A DNA stretch of 40,636 nucleotides from Luteibacter yeojuensis (lineage in GTDB: Bacteria; Pseudomonadota; Gammaproteobacteria; Xanthomonadales; Rhodanobacteraceae). Positions within the stretch are counted from its first letter, which is position 1. Each line of letters starts with the position of its first letter. The stretch covers positions 1 through 40,636 of the forward strand of contig NZ_JZRB01000041.1 in assembly GCF_000964085.1 (NCBI RefSeq), written 5' to 3'. A program made the translations under genes and the position numbers. Positions 1 through 6,816 of the stretch are shown in pieces. Under the pieces are notes generated by a model that did not search any database, was not told the DNA's origin, and saw only the letters and a program-made list of their open reading frames with translations.

Positions 1-735
1 CAGCCCCCCACCACCCTGCCCGCCCACGCCGCGCTGTTCCTCGACGCCGACGGCACCTTGCTGCCTTTCGCCGATGACCCGGAGGCGGTCAGGGTGGCGG
101 ACGGCCTGCTGGCCACGCTGGATGCCCTGCACGAGGCCCTGGGCGGCGCGATGGCCCTGGTGAGCGGCCGCCCCATCGAGGGCCTGGACCGCATCTTCGG
201 CCGGCCCACATGGGCGGCGGCCGGCCAGCATGGCCTGGAGCGGCGGCGTGCCGATGGCAGCCTGGCCATCATGCCGGTCGACAAGGCCGAGCTGGCCAGC
301 CTGCGCGAGGCCGTCCACGCCGCGGCCCGCGACCTGCCCGGCCTGCGGGTGGAGGACAAGAGTTGGTCGGTGGCCCTGCACTGGCGTGAACGGCCGGCGC
401 TGGGTGCCGCGGTGGAAACGCTCGCCCCCGCGCTCGCCGCCCGTTTCCCCGGCTTCGAGCTCCAGCCGGGCAACCACGTGTGCGAGTTCAAGCCCCGCGG
501 CATGGACAAGGGGGTCGCGGTAGCGAAATTTCTTGATGAAAGCCCCTTCCAGGGCCGCACGCCGGTCTACCTGGGGGACGACCTCACCGACGAGCACGCG
601 TTCGTGGTCGTGAACGCACGGGGCGGCATGTCGGTGCTGGTGGGTGCAAGATCGCCGTCACACGGCGCGTTCACATTGTCTAGCCCGGCGGATGTCCATG
701 CTTGGCTGGATAAAGTGAAAACCGCATTGACATAG
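1..735 (+). CDS. otsB: Trehalose-6-phosphate phosphatase OtsB, 5' end outside window
   Basis: This enzyme dephosphorylates trehalose 6-phosphate to trehalose, the second step of the OtsAB pathway, in the cytoplasm. It is a HAD-superfamily phosphatase. Motif I (DADGTL) is at bases 43-60, motif II is the SGRP segment near base 165, the conserved lysine lies in KPRGMDKG, and motif III is GDDLTDEHAF near the C-terminus. The frame is open from base 1 and motif I lies only about 15 codons into the window, so the true start is just upstream. A TTG at 58 falls after the catalytic aspartates and cannot be the start. The gene is followed after 17 bases by otsA, which makes a two-gene operon. The family call is firm; only the N-terminus is missing. 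Confidence 0.93.
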   Translation, partial: QPPTTLPAHAALFLDADGTLLPFADDPEAVRVADGLLATLDALHEALGGAMALVSGRPIEGLDRIFGRPTWAAAGQHGLERRRADGSLAIMPVDKAELASLREAVHAAARDLPGLRVEDKSWSVALHWRERPALGAAVETLAPALAARFPGFELQPGNHVCEFKPRGMDKGVAVAKFLDESPFQGRTPVYLGDDLTDEHAFVVVNARGGMSVLVGARSPSHGAFTLSSPADVHAWLDKVKTALT

Positions 736-752
736 GGAGCCGCAAGCAGACG

Positions 753-2168
753 ATGAGCCGACTGGTCGTCATTTCGAACCGCGTTGCGCTGCCGAAGCAG
801 ACGCAGACCGGCGGCCTCGCGTCCGCCATGAACGCGGCGCTGCAGGAAATGGGTGGGTTGTGGTTCGGCTGGAGCGGCAACATCGCCGCCGAGACGGGCA
901 AGGAGCTGCACGAGGTGGAGGAAGGCAATATCGCCTACGCCACCATCGACATGTCCAAGGCCGACCACGACGAGTACTACAGCGGGTTCGCCAACCGCGC
1001 CCTGTGGCCCTTGTTCCACTACCGCGGCGACCTGGTCGATTACCGCCGCGACCACCTCGAGGGCTACCTCCGGGTGAACCGCGTCTTCGCCAAGCGCGTG
1101 GCGAAGCTGCTGAAGAAAGACGACATCGTCTGGGTGCACGACTACCACCTGATCCCGCTGGCGGCCATGCTCCGCGAACTGGGGGTGGAGAACCGCATCG
1201 GCTTCTTCCTGCACACGCCGCTGCCCGCGGCCGGCCTGCTCATCACCCTGCCCCGCCACCGCGAGCTGCTGGAACCGCTGGCCTCGTACGACCTGGTGGG
1301 CGTGCACACGCAACGCGACCTGCGCGCGCTGGAGGATTACTTCCTGCACGAACTGGGCGCCGCGATGCGTACCGGCGGCCGCATCCGCGCCGCCAACGGC
1401 CGCATTTTCCGGGCCGGCGTGTTCCCCATCAGCATCGACACGGCCGAGGCCGTGGAGCTCGCCCACCGCGCGGAGGACAGCGGCGCCGTCTCCAAGCTGA
1501 AAGCCTCCATCGACGACCGCGCGCTGATCATCGGCGTGGACCGCCTCGACTACTCCAAGGGCCTGCCGGAGCGCTTCGACGGCTTCGCCCGCCTGCTGCG
1601 CGACCACAAGGACATGCGCGGCCGGGTCTCGCTGCTGCAGATTGCCCCGCCCTCGCGCAGCGACGTGCCCGAATACCGCATGCTCCGCCGCGAACTGGAA
1701 CGCAGCGCGGGCCATATCAACGGCCAGTACGCCGAGCCGGATTGGGTGCCCATCCGCTACGTGAACAAGTCGTTCGGCCACAAGGTGCTCGCGGGCTATT
1801 TCCGCGTCGCGAAGGTGGGCCTGGTCACGCCCCTGCGCGACGGCATGAACCTCGTGGCCAAGGAGTACGTGGCCTGCCAGGATCCGCAGGACCCCGGCGT
1901 GCTGGTGCTATCGCGCTTCGCGGGCGCCGCCCAGGAGCTCGACGCCGCCCTGCTGGTGAACCCCTCCGACCTGGACGAGGTGTCCGAGGCCCTGAAGCGG
2001 GCGCTCGAGATGCCGCTGAAGGAGCGCCGCATGCGCTGGCAATCGATGATGGACGTGCTGGAACGCAACGACATCACCCATTGGCGGAACAACTTCCTGC
2101 ATGCCCTGATGGAACCGCCAAAGGTGAAGCCGGAGATTTACGTGCCCACGCCGCTTACGGCGCCTTGA
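753..2168 (+). CDS. otsA: Trehalose-6-phosphate synthase OtsA
   Basis: A GT20 glycosyltransferase of 471 residues that joins UDP-glucose and glucose 6-phosphate to give trehalose 6-phosphate in the cytoplasm. Family signatures are in the expected order: the N-terminal VVISNRVALP loop with a following GG, WVHDYHLIPL, GFFLHTPLP, GVDRLDYSKGLPER for phosphate and sugar binding, and PLRDGMNLVAKEYVACQ with LSRFAGAAQEL for the nucleotide sugar. The length matches the usual 450-480 residues. The ATG at 753 is preceded by AGGGAG about 12 bases upstream, and no upstream in-frame start is better. It is co-transcribed with otsB. In some xanthomonads a glucoamylase-like gene lies between the two; here they are adjacent. 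Trehalose made here is an osmotic and desiccation protectant. Confidence 0.95.
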   Translation: MSRLVVISNRVALPKQTQTGGLASAMNAALQEMGGLWFGWSGNIAAETGKELHEVEEGNIAYATIDMSKADHDEYYSGFANRALWPLFHYRGDLVDYRRDHLEGYLRVNRVFAKRVAKLLKKDDIVWVHDYHLIPLAAMLRELGVENRIGFFLHTPLPAAGLLITLPRHRELLEPLASYDLVGVHTQRDLRALEDYFLHELGAAMRTGGRIRAANGRIFRAGVFPISIDTAEAVELAHRAEDSGAVSKLKASIDDRALIIGVDRLDYSKGLPERFDGFARLLRDHKDMRGRVSLLQIAPPSRSDVPEYRMLRRELERSAGHINGQYAEPDWVPIRYVNKSFGHKVLAGYFRVAKVGLVTPLRDGMNLVAKEYVACQDPQDPGVLVLSRFAGAAQELDAALLVNPSDLDEVSEALKRALEMPLKERRMRWQSMMDVLERNDITHWRNNFLHALMEPPKVKPEIYVPTPLTAP

Positions 2169-2179
2169 GTCACCGTCCC

Positions 2180-2274
2180 GTAGGAGCCCACTCCGTGGGC
2201 GACAGGTTCTCGCGAAACGCCACAGGCCCTGTTGCGGTGAGGCGAAAGATGTCGCCCACGAAGTGGGCTCCTAC
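2180..2274. repeat. Two-armed extragenic inverted repeat, GTGGGCGAC subtype
   Basis: The left arm begins GTAGGAGCCCACTCCGTGGG and the right arm is its near-complement ending in GTGGGCTCCTAC, with a loop of about 45 bases. It sits between the convergent ends of otsA and pgeF. The same arms recur at 8647-8741, 38027-38094 and 39101-39168. A REP/BIME-like role in RNA 3'-end stability is an inference. Confidence 0.85.
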
Positions 2275-2289
2275 GTGCAGCGATGGGAT

Positions 2290-3024
2290 TTACCGAGTCC
2301 AGACCAGGCTGGCGAACCGCCCGCTTTGCGCCCCATCCCGCCGGTAGGAATACAGCCGATCGTCGGTGAGCGTATCGAAGCCGCCGCCGGAGACTTCGGT
2401 AACCCCCGCCGCCGCCAGCCGCTGCCGCGCCAGCATGTACAGATCGCACAGCCAATGCCCCGGCCGCGTGGCGGTGAATGCGCCACCCGCCTGCGGATCG
2501 TGGGCCATGAACGCCGCGCGCACCTCGTCGCCCACTTCGTACGAGCCCGCCCCGATGGCCGGGCCCAGCCAGGCCCGGACGCCTTCGGCGTCCATGGCTT
2601 TCACGGTGTTCTCGAGCACGCCGGCCACCAGCCCGCGCCACCCCGCATGCGCCGCGCCGATCACCTGGCCATCGGCCGAGGCGAACAGCACCGGCAGGCA
2701 GTCGGCCGTGAGGATGGCCAGCACCTGCCCGGGCCCGCGGGCCACGGCCGCGTCGGCCACGGGTTCATCCGCACCCGCCACAGGGCCCTCGGCCACGTCG
2801 GTGCCGTGCACCTGGCGCAGCCATAGCGGCTCGGCCGGCAGGCCCAGCGCGGTGACCACCGAGGCCCGGTTCGCGGCGACGGCGGCGAGGTCGTCGCCGG
2901 AACGCAGCCCCAGGTTCAGCCGCCCATAGGGCCCGGCCGAGACGCCAGGCCCCTGCCGGGTGGACACGGCGGCCTCGACGCCCGCGGGGGCACGCCAGTC
3001 CGGGCGGATCCAGGCGTCTGCCAT
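2290..3024 (-). CDS. pgeF: Purine nucleoside phosphorylase/laccase-domain protein, YfiH (PgeF) family
   Basis: A 244-residue member of the YfiH/LACC1 family, once annotated as polyphenol oxidase. Members act on purine nucleosides, and in Escherichia coli PgeF is linked to peptidoglycan precursor editing. The Zn-binding residues fit H73 (RQVHGTD), C109 (LTADCLPV) and H126 (AAHAGWRGL). The start is the ATG at 3024, only four bases after the rluD stop, which implies translational coupling. The rluD-pgeF pair divergent from bamD is a widely conserved gammaproteobacterial arrangement. The family is certain; the in vivo substrate is not shown by sequence. A link to the stem-peptide locus further on is tempting, but this gene has a standard housekeeping neighbourhood. 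Confidence 0.9.
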   Translation of the reverse strand: MADAWIRPDWRAPAGVEAAVSTRQGPGVSAGPYGRLNLGLRSGDDLAAVAANRASVVTALGLPAEPLWLRQVHGTDVAEGPVAGADEPVADAAVARGPGQVLAILTADCLPVLFASADGQVIGAAHAGWRGLVAGVLENTVKAMDAEGVRAWLGPAIGAGSYEVGDEVRAAFMAHDPQAGGAFTATRPGHWLCDLYMLARQRLAAAGVTEVSGGGFDTLTDDRLYSYRRDGAQSGRFASLVWTR

Positions 3025-3028
3025 GGCC

Positions 3029-4003
3029 TCAATCCTCGATGGGGTTCAGCACCGTATCGGCGCGCAGGGCCTCGATGAGGGCCTCCTGGTCGGGCGGCCG
3101 CGGCGACGAGAACTCGAGGTATTCCCCCGTGACGGGGTGCTCGAAGGCCAGGTGCTCGGCGTGGAGGGCCTGGCGGCGGAAGCCGCGGAGGGCGTCGATC
3201 AGTGCCTGGCTGGCGCCGCGCGGCAGGCGCAGGCCATTGCCGTAAAGCTGGTCGCCCACCAGCGGGTGGCCGATATGGGCCATGTGCACGCGGATCTGGT
3301 GGGTGCGGCCGGTTTCCAGCTGGCACTGCAGCACGCTGTGGGCGCGGAAGCGCTCGCGGACGCGATAGTGCGTCACCGCTTCCTTGCCGCCCTGCTCCAC
3401 GTCGCGGATGCCCTGCTTCAGGCGGTCGTGCTGGTGCCGGCCGATGGCCTCGTCCACCGTGCCGCCGGCCACCATGGTGCCCAGCACCACGGCCTCGTAC
3501 TGGCGATGCACGTCGTGGCGCGAGAGCATGGCCACCAGGGCCGTCTGCGCCGCGATGGTCTTGGCGACCACCATGAGGCCGGAGGTGTCCTTATCGAGGC
3601 GGTGGACGATGCCCGCGCGGGGCAGCTGGGCCAGCGCCGGCAGCCGGTGCAGCAGGGCGTTGAGCATCGTCCCGGCGGGGTTGCCCGCCCCGGGGTGCAC
3701 CACCAGGCCCACGGGCTTGTCGATCACCATCAGGTCGTCGTCCTCGAAGACCACGTTGAGGGCGATATCCTCGGGCTGGGCGTCGACCTCCACGGCCAGC
3801 TCGGCCTCCAGGACCACCGATTCACCCCCGCGCAGCAGCTGGCGCGGCGCCACGGGGGCCCCGTCCAGCAACACCTTGCCCTCCTTGATCCACGCCGTGA
3901 GGCGCGATCGGGAGTAATCGGGGAACATCTCGGCCAGGGACTGGTCGAACCGCCTGCCCGCGGCCGTCAACGGCACCGTGGCCTCGTGTTTGACCGTCGT
4001 CAT
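3029..4003 (-). CDS. rluD: 23S rRNA pseudouridine synthase RluD
   Basis: A 324-residue RluA-family pseudouridine synthase expected to modify U1911, U1915 and U1917 of helix 69 in 23S rRNA. An S4 RNA-binding domain occupies about residues 17-75 ([10 protein letters not shown]...[16 protein letters not shown]). The catalytic core follows with the hallmark HRLDKDTSG; the catalytic aspartate is D137. Further core motifs are [10 protein letters not shown] and the C-terminal [19 protein letters not shown]. Length and architecture fit RluD rather than RluA or RluC, and the genomic context beside bamD and pgeF supports this. The first ATG of the frame, at 4003, gives a full N-terminus; a GGGCGG stretch just upstream may be its ribosome site. 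It is divergent from bamD across 69 bases that must hold both promoters. Confidence 0.93.
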   Translation of the reverse strand: MTTVKHEATVPLTAAGRRFDQSLAEMFPDYSRSRLTAWIKEGKVLLDGAPVAPRQLLRGGESVVLEAELAVEVDAQPEDIALNVVFEDDDLMVIDKPVGLVVHPGAGNPAGTMLNALLHRLPALAQLPRAGIVHRLDKDTSGLMVVAKTIAAQTALVAMLSRHDVHRQYEAVVLGTMVAGGTVDEAIGRHQHDRLKQGIRDVEQGGKEAVTHYRVRERFRAHSVLQCQLETGRTHQIRVHMAHIGHPLVGDQLYGNGLRLPRGASQALIDALRGFRRQALHAEHLAFEHPVTGEYLEFSSPRPPDQEALIEALRADTVLNPIED

Positions 4004-4072
4004 ACCGCCCCGCCCGGCCGGGGGCCGGTTTCAGCTATCATGCCCATTCGCTTAAGCATCCGAACTCTCTCA

Positions 4073-4903
4073 ATGCGTGCAACCAAGATCACCATTCTGC
4101 TCGTCCTCGCCCTGTCGATGAGCGCCTGCTCGATGTTCCGCAGCAAGAAGGAAACGATCGACACGATGCCGATCGACCGCCTCTATGCGAACGCGCACGA
4201 CTCGCTGGAGCATGCCGACTACGCCGCCGCCGAGAAGGCCTACCAGCGCCTTATCGCGCGCTTCCCGTCCGGCGACATCAACGAGCAGAGCCAGATCGAG
4301 CTGGCCTACGCGCAGTACAAGGACAACAAGCCGGATGACGCGTACTCGACGATCAACCGCTTCATCAAGACGTTTCCGACCCACAAGCATGCAGATTATG
4401 CCTATTACCTGCGCGGTCTGATCAATTTCGACCGTACGGGCGGCATTATCGAGCGTTACCTGCAGCGTGGCGACGATTCGGGCAGCACCCGCCGCGACCA
4501 GGGCTTCAACCTCACGGCGTTCGACGATTTCAGCCAGCTGACCCGCCGCTACCCCAACAGCGCCTACGCCACGGACGCCCGCCAGCGCATGATCTTCCTG
4601 CGCAACCAGCTGGCCATGTTCGAAATCCACGTGGCCGAATACTACCTGCGCACCAAGTCGTACATCGCCTCGGCCGACCGCGCCCAGTACATCGTGGAGC
4701 ATTACCAGCAGTCGCCGCAGACGGCCGACGCCCTGGCCATCCTCACCCGCAGCTACATCGCGCTCGACCGCCAGCCGCTGGCCGACCAGACCCGCAAGGT
4801 GCTTGCCCTGAACTACCCGGACCACCCGTACCTCACGGACCCGAACTGGCCCCACCACCCGTCGATCTGGCGCAAGGCCATCCCGTTCTCGGGGCATCAC
4901 TGA
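4073..4903 (+). CDS. bamD: Outer membrane assembly lipoprotein BamD
   Basis: An essential lipoprotein of the BAM complex, which folds beta-barrel proteins into the outer membrane. It has 276 residues. The signal peptide MRATKITILLVLALSMSAC has a lipobox with Cys19 as the lipidated residue. The rest is made of TPR-like helical hairpins (for example YAAAEKAYQRLIARFPSG and DDAYSTINRFIKTFPTHKHADYAYYLRGL), as in BamD/ComL. The frame is open far upstream, but only the ATG at 4073 gives a proper lipoprotein signal. A TATCAT hexamer at 4036-4041 is a candidate -10 element, without a convincing -35. The gene ends in a clear intrinsic terminator. Confidence 0.95.
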   Translation: MRATKITILLVLALSMSACSMFRSKKETIDTMPIDRLYANAHDSLEHADYAAAEKAYQRLIARFPSGDINEQSQIELAYAQYKDNKPDDAYSTINRFIKTFPTHKHADYAYYLRGLINFDRTGGIIERYLQRGDDSGSTRRDQGFNLTAFDDFSQLTRRYPNSAYATDARQRMIFLRNQLAMFEIHVAEYYLRTKSYIASADRAQYIVEHYQQSPQTADALAILTRSYIALDRQPLADQTRKVLALNYPDHPYLTDPNWPHHPSIWRKAIPFSGHH

Positions 4904-4941
4904 TAGCGTGAAGCGTTAGTCGGCCCTTCGGGCCTGTGAAG

Positions 4942-4972
4942 CGCCAGTCCGAAAGGGCTGGCGTTTTTTTTT
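4942..4972 (+). terminator. Rho-independent terminator after bamD
   Basis: Stem CGCCAG-CC...GG-CTGGCG with a short GAAA-containing loop is followed by a run of nine T at 4964-4972. The T run exists only on the plus strand, so it ends bamD transcription and does not serve nadE. Confidence 0.9.
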
Positions 4973-4988
4973 GGCCTGGCGCAGCGCT

Positions 4989-5074
4989 TGTGGGAGCGCG
5001 CTTGCGCGCGATGGGGCTTGTCGCAGGGGCCATCGCGCGTTTACCCCCTTTTCGGGCGCAAGCGCGCTCCCACA
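4989..5074. repeat. Two-armed extragenic inverted repeat, GCGCGCTTGCGCGC subtype
   Basis: The left arm TGTGGGAGCGCGCTTGCGCG and a matching right arm ending GCGCGCTCCCACA flank a loop of about 35 bases. The right arm is partly decayed. It lies between the converging bamD and nadE. The subtype is shared with 6747-6816 and 13214-13290. Confidence 0.85.
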
Positions 5075-5083
5075 GGGCTGGCG

Positions 5084-6700
5084 TTAGCGCCAGCCCGAGG
5101 TAATCGGATAGCGGCGTTCGCGGCCGAAGGCCTTGGTGGTGACGCGGGGGCCGGGGGCGGCCTGGCGGCGCTTGAACTCGTTGATGAACACCATGCGGAT
5201 GACGCGGCGGACCGTGGCGTCATCGTGGCCGGCGGCGATGATGTCTTCCGCCGAGGCCTCGCCCTCGATGAAATGCTCGAGGATCGCGTCGAGTTCATCG
5301 TACGGCGGCAGCGAATCCTGGTCGGTCTGGTCGTGGCGCAGCTCCGCCGAGGGCGGGCGCTCGATGACCACCTCGGGAATGGCACCGTCGATGGCCGCGC
5401 GCCACCGCGACAGGCGGTACACCACGGTCTTGTACACGTCCTTCAGGGGCGCGTACGCACCGCACATATCGCCGTACAGCGTGGCGTAGCCCACCGCCAT
5501 CTCGCTCTTGTTGCCCGTCGAAAGCAGCAGGCGGCCGGTCTTGTTCGACATGGCCATGAGCAGCACGCCACGCGTGCGCGACTGCAGGTTCTCTTCGGTG
5601 ATATCGGGCTTGCGGCCTTCGAACACCGGGGCCAGCGTGCTGGTGAGCGACTCGTAGATGCCTTCGATGGGCAGCACGTGGTACTCGATGCCCAGGTGCT
5701 CGGCCTGGGCCTTCGCCTCGCGCAGCGACAGATCCGACGTGTACTTCGTCGGCATCATCACCGCCGTGACCTTGTCCTTGCCCAGGGCATCGACCGCCAT
5801 GGCCACGGTAAGGGCCGAGTCGATGCCGCCGGAGAGGCCCAGCAGCACGCCGTCGAAGTGGTTCTTGCCGACGTAATCGCGGATGCCGCGGACGATGCCG
5901 GCGTACATCACGGCCTCGGCGCTGCGGTTATCCGGCGCTGGCCAGTCGAGGGCGGTGAGCCGCTTCGTGCTGCTGTCGTACTCGACGCCCAGCAGCAGGT
6001 CTTCGAAGAAGGGCGCGCGGGCGGCGATGCTGCCATCGGGCTGCACCAGCAGCGAATGGCCGTCGAACAGCAGGTCGTCCTGGCCACCCACGAGGTTCAC
6101 ATAGGCGATGGCCACGTTGTTCTCGGTGGCGCGCTGGCGCAGCAGCGCCTCGCGCGTGGCGGCCTGGCGCTGGTCATAGGGCGAGGCGTTGATGACAAGG
6201 ATAAGCTCGGCGCCGGCTTCCGCGGCATGCGCGGCCGGCTCGGCTTCCCAGATGTCCTCGCACACCAGCATGCCCACGCGCACGCCCTCGATCTCGAAGA
6301 CCTGGGTCTGCGTGCCGGCCTGGAAATAGCGCTTCTCGTCGAAGACCGTGTAATTGGGCAGCGCCTGTTTGTGGTACGTCCACTCCACCTGGCCGTCGCG
6401 GATCAGCGAGGCAGCGTTATAGACCTCGCCACGGGTATCCGGGTAGCCCACGATGGCCGCGATGCCTTCCAGGTCAGCCGCCAGGGCCTCCAGTTCGCGG
6501 CCACAGGCCTGCAGGAAGCTGGGCCGCTGGAGCAGGTCCTCCGGCGGGTAGCCAGAAAGGGTGAGCTCCGGGAACGCGATAAGGCTGGCACCCAGGCGGT
6601 CGCGCGCCTCGGCGGCGAGGGCCCGGACCCGGCGCGCGTTGTCGGCGGTGGCACCGACGGGGAAATCCTGCTGGGCCAGGGCAAAGCGGAAGGTGGACAT
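5084..6700 (-). CDS. nadE: Glutamine-dependent NAD+ synthetase
   Basis: A 538-residue enzyme that amidates nicotinic acid adenine dinucleotide to NAD+, taking ammonia from glutamine. The N-terminal nitrilase-type glutaminase domain (about residues 1-250) shows the Glu-Lys-Cys triad: E45 in FPELTLSGYPPEDLL, K111 in HKQALPNY and C147 in VCEDIWE. The C-terminal ATP-pyrophosphatase domain has the P-loop GLSGGIDSALT and the conserved STGNKSE and GDMCGAYAPLKD segments. The frame stays open upstream to 7024, but MSTFRFALAQ at 6700 matches the family N-terminus and gives normal length. It is transcribed alone and is flanked on both sides by inverted repeats. Confidence 0.95.
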   Translation of the reverse strand: MSTFRFALAQQDFPVGATADNARRVRALAAEARDRLGASLIAFPELTLSGYPPEDLLQRPSFLQACGRELEALAADLEGIAAIVGYPDTRGEVYNAASLIRDGQVEWTYHKQALPNYTVFDEKRYFQAGTQTQVFEIEGVRVGMLVCEDIWEAEPAAHAAEAGAELILVINASPYDQRQAATREALLRQRATENNVAIAYVNLVGGQDDLLFDGHSLLVQPDGSIAARAPFFEDLLLGVEYDSSTKRLTALDWPAPDNRSAEAVMYAGIVRGIRDYVGKNHFDGVLLGLSGGIDSALTVAMAVDALGKDKVTAVMMPTKYTSDLSLREAKAQAEHLGIEYHVLPIEGIYESLTSTLAPVFEGRKPDITEENLQSRTRGVLLMAMSNKTGRLLLSTGNKSEMAVGYATLYGDMCGAYAPLKDVYKTVVYRLSRWRAAIDGAIPEVVIERPPSAELRHDQTDQDSLPPYDELDAILEHFIEGEASAEDIIAAGHDDATVRRVIRMVFINEFKRRQAAPGPRVTTKAFGRERRYPITSGWR

Positions 6701-6746
6701 GGGGGATCCGTGGGGCGGGGTATCCGTCCATGATAATGCAGGCCCC

Positions 6747-6816
6747 CTGTAGGAGCGCGCTTGCGCGCGATGGGGGGTTGCGGCAAGGCCCATCGCGCGC
6801 AAGCGCGCTCCTACAG
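6747..6816. repeat. Two-armed inverted repeat supplying a stop codon
   Basis: The arms CTGTAGGAGCGCGCTTGCGC and its complement ending GCGCTCCTACAG enclose a loop of about 20 bases. It lies between nadE and the M19-VanX gene. The right arm overlaps the 3' end of that gene: the TAG stop at 6811-6813 (minus strand) is part of the repeat arm. Confidence 0.88.

Noticed and set aside
2960-4072. Upstream extension of the bamD frame
   Set aside because: It lies antisense to rluD, and the lipoprotein signal at 4073 defines the start.
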